From the NCBI GenBank assembly GCA_900321595.1, contig ONWP01000339.1:1-5017 (forward strand): 5,017 bases of DNA. The letters are read 5' to 3'. The position numbers and the translations under genes were made by a program. This stretch comes from an uncultured Eubacteriales bacterium. GTDB lineage: Bacteria > Bacillota > Clostridia > Oscillospirales > Acutalibacteraceae. The notes under the pieces were generated by a model. The model searched no databases, was not told the DNA's origin, and saw nothing but the letters and a program-made list of their open reading frames with translations. Below are positions 1 through 4,915 of this stretch, piece by piece (position 1 is the first letter of the stretch; every line of letters starts with the position of its first letter).

Positions 1-391
1 CGTGGTGGACCCGCTTCCGGAGGACGCGCCCTTCTTCGTGAAGGACTACTACGACTATTATAAAACGAAGCGCGGCTATCATCCCCGTTCGCTCAATTCC
101 AACGCCGGCTGGAACGTGACGGGCTGCATGTCGTTTATCAATCAGCCGATCCTGTGCTACTCGAACGAGATCCGCTCCGCGGTGATGGTGCTGCACGGCG
201 ACAAGGCGCACTCCTGCTACTTCGGCCGCGACGCCTACGCGGACATGATCCGGGACAGCAAATACGCGGCGAATAAAGAGCTGGTGATCATCCCCGGCGC
301 GAGCCATACGGATCTGTACGACGGCGGCGCGGCGCACGTCATTCCCTTCGACCGCATCGCCGCGTTTTACGACAAATACCTGAACGCGTGA
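1..391 (+). CDS. Alpha/beta hydrolase, C-terminal part (5' end outside window)
   Basis: This is the C-terminal ~129 residues of an alpha/beta-hydrolase-fold protein of the YcjY/dienelactone-hydrolase-like kind. Visible signs are a strand ending in VMVLHGDKAHS (residues 61-71 of the visible part), where D67 fits the catalytic acid, and IIPGASHTDLYD (96-107), where H102 fits the catalytic histidine. The nucleophile elbow (GxSxG) would lie upstream and cannot be checked. The GTG at position 2 is only the first in-frame start-like codon; the gene surely begins before the window. Family members are cytoplasmic esterase-like hydrolases, usually of unknown substrate. It ends in TGA 20 bases before the preferred start of the flavodoxin lipoprotein gene, so the two are probably co-transcribed; related hydrolases often neighbour flavodoxin and cyclophilin-like genes in Clostridia (from memory). 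Fold assignment is confident, substrate unknown. Confidence 0.85.
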   Translation, partial: VVDPLPEDAPFFVKDYYDYYKTKRGYHPRSLNSNAGWNVTGCMSFINQPILCYSNEIRSAVMVLHGDKAHSCYFGRDAYADMIRDSKYAANKELVIIPGASHTDLYDGGAAHVIPFDRIAAFYDKYLNA

Positions 392-401
392 TGACGGCAG
401 C

Positions 402-406
402 GGTGA
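402..406 (+). promoter_or_regulatory. Ribosome binding site favouring the ATG at 412
   Basis: GGTGA lies 5 bases before ATG 412 and matches the 3' side of the anti-Shine-Dalgarno pairing region. The alternative starts GTG 388 and ATG 391 have no such site inside the end of the hydrolase gene, and they would put eight extra residues before a typical signal peptide. This supports 412 as the start. Confidence 0.5.
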
Positions 407-411
407 TAGCC

Positions 412-1389
412 ATGAAACGGCTGATCTCCTTTTTCGCGGCGCTGATCGTCGCGCTGAATCTGGCGGCGTCATGCGGGAAGCTGGATCCGTCTTCGACGCC
501 TTCGACCGACCCCGAACCGCAGCATGTTTCACGAACTCTGGTCGTTGTGTTTTCCGCGACCGGCCACACGCGCGCCGTGGCGGAATACGCTGCGGAGGCG
601 CTCGACGCCGACCTCTATGAGATCGAGCCTGCCGTCCCGTACACGGAGGACGACCTGAAGTATTACACCGACTGCCGGGCGGATCGGGAACAGCAGGATC
701 CGACCGCGCGGCCGGAGATCGCCGGAACCGTTGACGTCTCCGGTTACGATCTGATCGCGCTCGGGTATCCCATCTGGCACGGGCAGGCGCCGCGGATCAT
801 CTGCACGTTCCTGGAGGCGCATTTCTTTGCCGGCAAGACCATCGCGCCCTTCTGCACGTCCGGTTCGAGCGGCGTGGGCTCGAGCGCGGACAATCTGCAC
901 GCGCTGGCGCCGGACGCGACTTGGCTTGACGGCGTTCGGTTCCCCGGCAGCGCGACCCGGGAACAGGTTTTCGACTGGGCGGCCGGCCTGAAACCCGCGC
1001 CGGCAGAGCCCTCTGAACCGGCGAACCCGACAGAAACGGAGGCGGCCGGATTGACCCTGACCGTAAACGGAAGCGCGTTTGCCGTAACGACGGCGGATTC
1101 GGAGGCGGCGCGCGCGATGGCGGAAATGCTGCCCATGACGCTGGAAATGCGCGAGCTGAACGGCAACGAAAAATACGCGTACCTGTCTGAAACGCTGCCG
1201 ACAGACAGCCGGGCTGTCGGTCATATCGAGGCGGGGGACGTGATGCTCTACGGAGACAGCTGCCTTGTCGTTTTCTATGAGAGCTTCGACACCGGCTACA
1301 GCTACACGCCGATCGGACATATTGACGATCCGTCCGGGCTGGCGGAGACGCTCGGCGGCGGTGATGTGACGATTGAATGGCATTCCTGA
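412..1389 (+). CDS. Flavodoxin / cyclophilin-like fusion lipoprotein
   Basis: A 325-residue exported two-domain protein. Residues 1-20 form a lipoprotein-type signal peptide (MKRLISFF, hydrophobic core) before Cys21; the lipobox reads LAASC, with Ala rather than Leu at -3, so lipidation is likely but not certain. Residues ~42-194 are a flavodoxin-like FMN-binding domain: phosphate loop SATGHT (48-53), the GYPIWHGQAP loop (118-127) and the flavin-side loop FCTSGSSGVGSS (147-158). A Pro/Glu/Thr-rich linker (195-211) follows. Residues ~213-325 match the small bacterial cyclophilin-like domain, with the ELNGNEKYAYL and GDVMLYGDSCLVVFYE signatures and a late GHIDDPSGL. The probable role is single-electron or hydride transfer with FMN at the outer face of the membrane; redox partner and substrate are unknown. 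The cyclophilin-like part is structural similarity and does not imply prolyl isomerase activity. It follows the hydrolase gene by 20 bases. Confidence 0.88.
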   Translation: MKRLISFFAALIVALNLAASCGKLDPSSTPSTDPEPQHVSRTLVVVFSATGHTRAVAEYAAEALDADLYEIEPAVPYTEDDLKYYTDCRADREQQDPTARPEIAGTVDVSGYDLIALGYPIWHGQAPRIICTFLEAHFFAGKTIAPFCTSGSSGVGSSADNLHALAPDATWLDGVRFPGSATREQVFDWAAGLKPAPAEPSEPANPTETEAAGLTLTVNGSAFAVTTADSEAARAMAEMLPMTLEMRELNGNEKYAYLSETLPTDSRAVGHIEAGDVMLYGDSCLVVFYESFDTGYSYTPIGHIDDPSGLAETLGGGDVTIEWHS

Positions 1390-1407
1390 CAATAGTTTAA
1401 CAAATTT

Positions 1408-1436
1408 GCCGTCCGGTGTTGCAAATCCCGGACGGC
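1408..1436. repeat. Perfect 9-bp inverted repeat overlapping the SDR promoter
   Basis: GCCGTCCGG (1408-1416) and CCGGACGGC (1428-1436) are exact reverse complements separated by 11 bases. The arm centres are 20 bp apart, about two helical turns, which suits a dimeric regulator. The -35 hexamer TTGCAA (1419-1424) lies in the loop and the right arm fills part of the promoter spacer. Read as RNA from the upstream operon it would also form a stable hairpin, followed by TGTGTTAT, a poor U-tract, so it may act as a weak terminator. Operator and terminator are both possible; the repeat itself is certain. Confidence 0.7.
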
Positions 1437-1447
1437 TGTGTTATCAT
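1419..1447 (+). promoter_or_regulatory. Sigma-A-type extended -10 promoter of the SDR gene
   Basis: The -35 element is TTGCAA (1419-1424, 4/6 to consensus), the spacer is 17 bases, and the -10 element is TATCAT (1442-1447, 5/6). A TGT directly precedes the -10, giving an extended -10 (TGn). Predicted transcription start is near 1453-1455, leaving a ~48-base leader with a hairpin and an AAGGAGG ribosome site. Confidence 0.65.
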
Positions 1448-1454
1448 AAACTTT

Positions 1455-1473
1455 GGCTGCGGCGTTCGCGGCC
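1455..1473 (+). promoter_or_regulatory. Hairpin at the predicted 5' end of the SDR mRNA
   Basis: GGCTGCG (1455-1461) pairs with CGCGGCC (1467-1473), a 7-bp stem with one G-U pair, around a 5-base loop. It begins within one or two bases of the predicted transcript start and ends 12 bases before the ribosome site, so it would not hide it. Such 5'-terminal stems are known to protect mRNAs from 5'-dependent decay; that role here is inferred. Confidence 0.4.
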
Positions 1474-1501
1474 GTCACGAACCGTAAGGAGGATACATCA
1501 C

Positions 1502-2275
1502 ATGAAGAATTATTTTGACCTCAAGGGACAGGTCGCGATCGTTACCGGATGCTCCACCGGCCTGGGCGTGCAGATGGCGAAGGCACTTGCCAATCAGGGC
1601 GCTTCCATCGTCGCCGTCGCCCGCCGTCAGGAGAAGATCGACGCCGTCGCCAAGGAGATCGCGGACGAATTCGGCGTTGAGACGCTGGCTGTTCGCTGCG
1701 ACATCACCGATACGGCAGCTGTCGAGGCGATGGTAGACGCCGTTCTCGCGAAGTTCGGCCGCGTCGACATCCTGATCAACAACGCCGGCACCGGCGCGGT
1801 GGCTCCCGCTGAGGATATCACTGACGAGCAGTTCGGCAACGAAATGAATATTGACCTGTTTGGTTCCTTCCGCGTCGCCAGAGCCGTCGCGAAGAAGGCC
1901 ATGATCGCCGCGAAGTACGGCCGCATCATCAATATCGCGTCCATGTACGGTCTGGTCGGCAACAAGATCGCCGGCTCCGCGCCCTATCACGCGGCCAAGG
2001 GCGGCGTCGTCAACATGACCAGAGCCCTCGCCGCCGAGTGGGGCAAGTACAACATCACCGTCAACGCGATCTGCCCGGGCTACTTCTACACCGACCTGAC
2101 CCGCGACACGCTCAACAGCGACTTCTTCCAGGCCAACGCGAAGACCATGATCCCCGAGGAGCGCTACGGCGAGGAGGGCGAGCTTGACGCCGCCGCGATC
2201 TTCCTGGCCAGCCCCGCGTCCAGCTACGTCACCGGCGTGAACCTGCCCGTCGACGGCGGCTACACCGCGATGTGA
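1502..2275 (+). CDS. Short-chain dehydrogenase/reductase (classical SDR, gluconate 5-dehydrogenase-like)
   Basis: A complete 257-residue classical SDR, the usual length for the family. It has the Rossmann cofactor motif TGCSTGLG (15-22), the NNAG motif (93-96), Asn116 in MNIDLFG, catalytic Ser147 (NIAS), Tyr162 and Lys166 (YHAAK), and the PG turn at 192-193. The end of strand beta2 reads AVARR (38-42) with no acidic residue, and the two arginines suggest NADP(H) over NAD(H), an inference. It carries out reversible alcohol/ketone oxidoreduction in the cytoplasm; the overall style resembles gluconate 5-dehydrogenase or 2-deoxygluconate 3-dehydrogenase types, but the substrate cannot be read from sequence and no sugar-acid genes are beside it. 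The start is set by AAGGAGG at 1486-1492, 9 bases before ATG 1502. It forms its own transcription unit between an extended -10 promoter and a GAAA-loop terminator. Codon choice is strongly GC-ending and regular, consistent with good expression. Confidence 0.95.
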   Translation: MKNYFDLKGQVAIVTGCSTGLGVQMAKALANQGASIVAVARRQEKIDAVAKEIADEFGVETLAVRCDITDTAAVEAMVDAVLAKFGRVDILINNAGTGAVAPAEDITDEQFGNEMNIDLFGSFRVARAVAKKAMIAAKYGRIINIASMYGLVGNKIAGSAPYHAAKGGVVNMTRALAAEWGKYNITVNAICPGYFYTDLTRDTLNSDFFQANAKTMIPEERYGEEGELDAAAIFLASPASSYVTGVNLPVDGGYTAM

Positions 2276-2292
2276 TCGACCGAAAACGAACG

Positions 2293-2319
2293 AAGGCTCC
2301 GCGAAAGCGGGGTCTTTTT
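2293..2319 (+). terminator. Rho-independent terminator of the SDR gene
   Basis: GGCTCCGC (2295-2302) pairs with GCGGGGTC (2307-2314), with two G-U pairs, around a GAAA tetraloop, and is followed by TTTTT (2315-2319). Two A residues before the stem can extend the pairing into the T-run. It lies 19 bases after the SDR stop codon. Confidence 0.88.
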
Positions 2320-2339
2320 GTATATGTCCGGCGGGAATA

Positions 2340-2368
2340 TTGACAGGGAAAACGCGGTATAGTATGAT
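2340..2368 (+). promoter_or_regulatory. Near-consensus sigma-A promoter before the broken small gene
   Basis: TTGACA (2340-2345, 6/6), a 17-base spacer and TATGAT (2363-2368, 5/6) make the best-matching -35/-10 pair on the plus strand of this window. The predicted start is near 2374-2376. It lies just after the SDR terminator and before a disrupted reading frame, so it drives either a dead gene or an untranslated RNA. Confidence 0.7.
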
Positions 2369-2405
2369 GAAAGGGCAATGAATGGATCCGACAGGGGGCA
2401 TCTGT

Positions 2406-2536
2406 ATGATCACACTTGAAGAAGCATACTAATATGCGAAGGACTGGAAGCCGAACACAAACCTTTGCTGCGATCTTGAAAACGGGTTTATCTTCTCTTC
2501 CACAGAAGGATAATTGATTACAAGAAGACGATATAA
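2406..2536 (+). pseudogene. Remnant of a small gene, stop at codon 9
   Basis: Starting at ATG 2406, with AGGGGG (2393-2398) 7 bases upstream as ribosome site, the frame reads MITLEEAY, then TAA (2430-2432). It continues in frame as YAKDWKPNTNLCC and DLENGFIFSSTEG to TAA at 2511-2513. The protein-like quality across the first stop, and the fact that TAA is one base from a Lys codon (AAA), point to a nonsense mutation. A one-base shift near 2509 would continue the frame as IIDYKKTI to TAA 2534-2536, right before the terminator, so a frameshift or deletion may also be present. The N-terminus recalls small clostridial hypothetical proteins that start MITLEEA (memory only, function unknown). Base composition is AT-richer than the neighbours, hinting at a different origin. 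An 8-residue leader peptide, or no translation at all, remains possible. Confidence 0.55.
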
Positions 2537-2540
2537 ACAA

Positions 2541-2580
2541 CACCGGAAGAAGCGTTCCCGCCTCTTCCGGTGATATTTTT
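2541..2580. terminator. Intrinsic terminator, probably bidirectional
   Basis: CACCGGAAGA (2541-2550) and TCTTCCGGTG (2563-2572) form a perfect 10-bp stem with a 12-base loop. On the plus strand ATATTTTT follows (2573-2580), ending the transcript from the 2340 promoter. On the minus strand the stem is followed by TTGTTTATAT, and it begins 19 bases after the stop of the 2592-3650 gene, so it likely ends that operon too. Confidence 0.85.
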
Positions 2581-2591
2581 GCTGAAAAGCG

Positions 2592-3650
2592 TCAGCCTTC
2601 CCCCGCGAGCCATGCGTCGAAGTCGCCGTTTGACGGGAACCGGAGGTATCCTTTTGTTGTGAACCAGTCGTCCGGCAGCGCGTCGCCGAAGAATGTTTCC
2701 GTGACGTCCAGACGTGTGAGAAGCGCGTCCTCCGCGCTGTAGACGGTGATCGACTGCAACCGTCCGTCCGCAAAGCGCAGGTCAAACCGTCCGTTTTCGC
2801 CGCGGCAGGTCCAGACGCCGCCTGCGACGGTGATCTCCGTGCGGGCCAGCAGCGTCCGGTCCGCGCCGTAAACGCAGACTGCTGTCGGCGCGTCCCCTTC
2901 GGCGTCGATCTCTAAAACGACCCGGTCGTCGCCGAAGACCCAGCGACGCATGCCGTCAAATTCCGCGAGATAGCGAAACTGCGCGTTCAGCGGCAGGACC
3001 GGGAACGCGACCGCGTTCAGCGTCTCCTGCGTCAGCCCGAGGTCAGCCGGCGCGATCTGCTTAAAGCGCCGCGCGTCTCCCCGCTCAGCCAGCAGATACG
3101 CCTCCACACGCGTGCCGCCGATGAGCCGCGTGACCGGCTTCAGCAGCAGATCGGCGTCCTCCTGCGCCAGGCGGATCCGCAGCGCGTTGGGACTTACGGA
3201 CAGATCGACCGGCAGGGCGGCGTCCGCGTCCGCGACGGCGCCCGTGATGCGGAGCTTTCCGCTCGCGAGCGCCCGGGCGGATGCAGGGATCTCGCTGTCC
3301 GGGAGCCGTTCGGTTTTTGTAAACGGCTGTTTTTCGACCGGACCGCTTTCATTCAGGTAGACGTCGAGCGTTTCCAGCTCGGCGCTCATGCGCAGGATGT
3401 GCCGCGCGTCGGCCGCTATCACGTTGTCGTCAAACCGCAGCACCGATCCGGCGCGCTTCTGCCGGTCGCTCAGCGTCTGCAGGTGCGCGCTGCCGCGCAG
3501 CGCCAGCCGCGCGTCCACAGCGGTCACCCGGCCGTCGAAATCCAGATCGCCGGCGAGCAGCTGTGTCCGGGGCTGCGCCTGCGCTGTGCCCGTCAGACAG
3601 AAGGTGATCGCGAGGCCGGCGAAGAACAGCAGAAACGGGTGTTTGTTCAC
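2592..3650 (-). CDS. Secreted dockerin-like protein with unrecognised beta-rich C-terminal region
   Basis: A 352-residue exported protein. Residues 1-25 are a signal peptide with a likely cleavage after GTAQA (22-26 region, Ala-x-Ala). Residues 34-95 form a dockerin type I-like module of two repeats. The first Ca loop is good (D35, D37, D39, T43, D46, in GDLDFDGRVTAVD). The second (70-81, VLRFDDNVIAAD) has Val and Arg at ligand positions 1 and 3. After a short linker, residues ~130-350 alternate short hydrophobic strands and turns with many Asp/Arg and only two Cys (259, 282). The layout recalls LolA-like beta sheets (weak impression), and I assign no function. It is the second gene of an operon, 17 bases after the transglutaminase-like gene, whose dockerin-like module is 43/62 identical. 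The GTG start at 3650 is supported by AAGGGGGG at 3664-3657. There is no LPXTG motif, membrane anchor or catalytic signature. Confidence 0.85.
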   Translation of the reverse strand: MNKHPFLLFFAGLAITFCLTGTAQAQPRTQLLAGDLDFDGRVTAVDARLALRGSAHLQTLSDRQKRAGSVLRFDDNVIAADARHILRMSAELETLDVYLNESGPVEKQPFTKTERLPDSEIPASARALASGKLRITGAVADADAALPVDLSVSPNALRIRLAQEDADLLLKPVTRLIGGTRVEAYLLAERGDARRFKQIAPADLGLTQETLNAVAFPVLPLNAQFRYLAEFDGMRRWVFGDDRVVLEIDAEGDAPTAVCVYGADRTLLARTEITVAGGVWTCRGENGRFDLRFADGRLQSITVYSAEDALLTRLDVTETFFGDALPDDWFTTKGYLRFPSNGDFDAWLAGEG

Positions 3651-3656
3651 AGAGAT

Positions 3657-3664
3657 CCCCCCTT
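3657..3664 (-). promoter_or_regulatory. Ribosome binding site fixing the GTG start at 3650
   Basis: On the minus strand AAGGGGGG ends 6 bases before GTG 3650, in the 16-base gap after the upstream stop codon (3669-3667). No ATG is available in this frame at this distance, so GTG is the start. Confidence 0.75.
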
Positions 3665-3666
3665 GA

Positions 3667-4746
3667 TCATGACCATGAGAACGTCACGGAGCCCGTGAAG
3701 TACGCGGTTCTGAAGCCGGTGCCGTAATTTCGGTCAAAGACATAGTCGAACAGCGTATCCGCGTCATTCTGATAAAGCGACTGCAGCATCGCCTCGTCAT
3801 AGCTGAAGATCTGAACGCTGCTGCGGCCGTCGGCGACAGCGGCGTCGATGGCGGCTTCGACCTTCGCGAGTACGTCCGTGTCGCCCGTATCGAGGATCAC
3901 GTCGTATCCGGACGGCTGATACCGGTATGTCGTCGCCGTGCAGAGCACGTTCGGCACCCATCCGTAGTGATTCGCGGAAATCTTCTCACTCGTCAGATTG
4001 AAATAGCGGTGCATTGCCGCGTCCGTCAGCGTCTGTCCGGGCTGCAGGATCGGATCGTCCCAGGTCACGTCCACATAATAGGGCTCGCCGTCGAGCCAAA
4101 CCACGTTCCAGCCGTGATCCATCCGGTCGCTGATCACGTATTCGCTGCGGATCCCGACCGCGTTCAGCAGCCGGATAAAGCCCGCCGAGTATCCCTGACA
4201 GACGGCTTTGCCCAATACGAGGCAGCCGTACGCCGTCGCGCTGTCCGGCATCTCCCGGAATAAGCGCTGGTCGGAGGACGCCAGTTCCGTGTCGTATTCG
4301 CAGTTCTCCACGATCCAGTCGTGCAGATACAGTTCTTTTTCATAGTCGGAGTCCAGCGCCTGGACCGGCGCGGTGATGCGCGCGACGGCCTGCGCCACCG
4401 CGAGCTCCTTGTCGTCGTTGTTTCCGTCGAGGGTCACGATGTGGACTTCGCCCTCTGCGGTGACGAAGCCCGGCAGCGTCTGCAGACGCGCGCTGGTGCG
4501 CAGGATGGCTCTGGCGTCCGCCGCGGTGACCCGGTCGTCAAAGCGCAGTACAGAGGCGGCGCGTTTCTGCCGGGGCGTGAAGCGCTCCAGACTTGCGCTT
4601 GCGCGCAGGGTGAGCCGCGCGTCGAGCGCTGTGACGCGTCCGTCTTCGTTCACGTCGCCCACCAACAGAAATTCCGCTCCCTTTGCCGGCAGAACGGCGC
4701 ACAGCAGCGCGATCGCCGTGAGGACGCAGATGAGGTGTTTTTTCAT
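3667..4746 (-). CDS. Secreted dockerin-like transglutaminase-like protein
   Basis: A 359-residue exported protein. Residues 1-24 are a signal peptide (MKKHLICVLT, hydrophobic core, likely cut after AKGA). Residues 30-91 form a dockerin type I-like module: the first Ca loop has D31, N33, D35, T39 and D42; the second (66-77, VLRFDDRVTAAD) lacks acidic residues at positions 1 and 3. Residues ~112-270 are a transglutaminase-like (papain-fold) domain with Cys183 (GKAVCQGYS), His211 (DHGWNVV) and Asp226 (YYVDVTWDD), so the triad is complete. The preceding YLHDWIVENCEYD (140-152) is typical of bacterial members. A C-terminal extension (~285-359, ending FTGSVTFSWS) is not recognised. The likely activity is peptide-bond hydrolysis or amide crosslinking outside the cell; the sequence does not say which. 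ATG 4746 is preferred over ATG 4752 because GGGAGGG is 8 bases from it and only 2 from the other. It is the first gene of an operon with the 2592-3650 gene. Confidence 0.9.
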   Translation of the reverse strand: MKKHLICVLTAIALLCAVLPAKGAEFLLVGDVNEDGRVTALDARLTLRASASLERFTPRQKRAASVLRFDDRVTAADARAILRTSARLQTLPGFVTAEGEVHIVTLDGNNDDKELAVAQAVARITAPVQALDSDYEKELYLHDWIVENCEYDTELASSDQRLFREMPDSATAYGCLVLGKAVCQGYSAGFIRLLNAVGIRSEYVISDRMDHGWNVVWLDGEPYYVDVTWDDPILQPGQTLTDAAMHRYFNLTSEKISANHYGWVPNVLCTATTYRYQPSGYDVILDTGDTDVLAKVEAAIDAAVADGRSSVQIFSYDEAMLQSLYQNDADTLFDYVFDRNYGTGFRTAYFTGSVTFSWS

Positions 4747-4754
4747 GTACATTT

Positions 4755-4761
4755 CCCTCCC
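4755..4761 (-). promoter_or_regulatory. Ribosome binding site deciding the start at 4746
   Basis: GGGAGGG on the minus strand lies 8 bases before ATG 4746 but only 2 before the in-frame ATG 4752. The shorter protein (MKKHL) is therefore the expected product. The site sits almost at the predicted 5' end of the mRNA. Confidence 0.75.
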
Positions 4762-4767
4762 GAAAAT

Positions 4768-4796
4768 ATTATAGCGGCTGACGCGTTGATTTGCAA
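4768..4796 (-). promoter_or_regulatory. Sigma-A-type promoter of the dockerin operon
   Basis: Read on the minus strand: TTGCAA (4796-4791, 4/6), a 17-base spacer and a perfect TATAAT (4773-4768). The predicted start is near 4762-4760, giving a very short leader of about 15 bases before ATG 4746. The -35 and next three bases, TTGCAAATC, are identical to those of the SDR promoter at 1419-1427. Confidence 0.75.
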
Positions 4797-4828
4797 GTAA
4801 AAAGAGTCGCCGTCTGTTTTACGGAAGG

Positions 4829-4861
4829 AAAACGCCGGAAGCGGGAAAAACGCTTCCGGCG
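4829..4861 (-). terminator. Intrinsic terminator of the gene at the right edge
   Basis: CGCCGGAAGCG (4833-4843) and CGCTTCCGGCG (4851-4861) are an exact 11-bp inverted repeat with a 7-base loop. On the minus strand the stem is followed by TTTTCCTTCC, a short U-tract. The plus strand has no T-run after the stem, so it works in the minus direction. It begins 54 bases after the stop of the 4916-5017 gene and lies just before the dockerin operon promoter, separating the two units. Confidence 0.8.
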
Positions 4862-4915
4862 CTTACGCGTCTGAGAACAAAACGGCTGTGTTTTTTCGTC
4901 TGATCCTTCCTGTGG

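Noticed and set aside
388..411. Eight-codon longer start (GTG 388 or ATG 391) for the flavodoxin lipoprotein
   Set aside because: No ribosome site, overlaps the hydrolase stop, and puts MMTAAVIA before a standard signal peptide; ATG 412 has GGTGA at good spacing.
529..1392. Long minus-strand open frame opposite the flavodoxin gene
   Set aside because: Arg-rich, low-complexity translation typical of antisense frames in GC-rich DNA; the plus-strand gene has clear domains.
1373..1501. 43-residue N-terminal extension of the SDR from ATG 1373
   Set aside because: It overlaps the previous gene's end and runs through the promoter and leader; AAGGAGG before ATG 1502 and the usual SDR N-terminus decide the start.
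1475..2413. Long minus-strand open frame opposite the SDR gene
   Set aside because: Translation dominated by Gly, Val, Asp and His with no family signature; it crosses the SDR promoter leader, terminator and the next promoter.
2434..2517. 27-residue frame beginning at ATG 2434 just after the stop at 2430-2432
   Set aside because: TAATATG resembles translational coupling, but the peptide (MRRTGSRTQTF start) is Arg/Thr-rich shadow text, while the original frame reads better.
3112..3698. Plus-strand frames opposite the dockerin-like genes
   Set aside because: Ser/Arg/Ala-rich shadow translations without ribosome sites; the minus strand carries signal peptides, domains and an operon structure.
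4321..4800. Plus-strand 159-codon frame opposite the transglutaminase-like gene
   Set aside because: It runs through the operon's promoter region and reads as compositionally biased antisense; no domain recognised.
4868..4903. Direct repeat CGTCTGA at 4868-4874 and 4897-4903
   Set aside because: Seven bases once repeated is within chance expectation and no mobile element or attachment site borders it.
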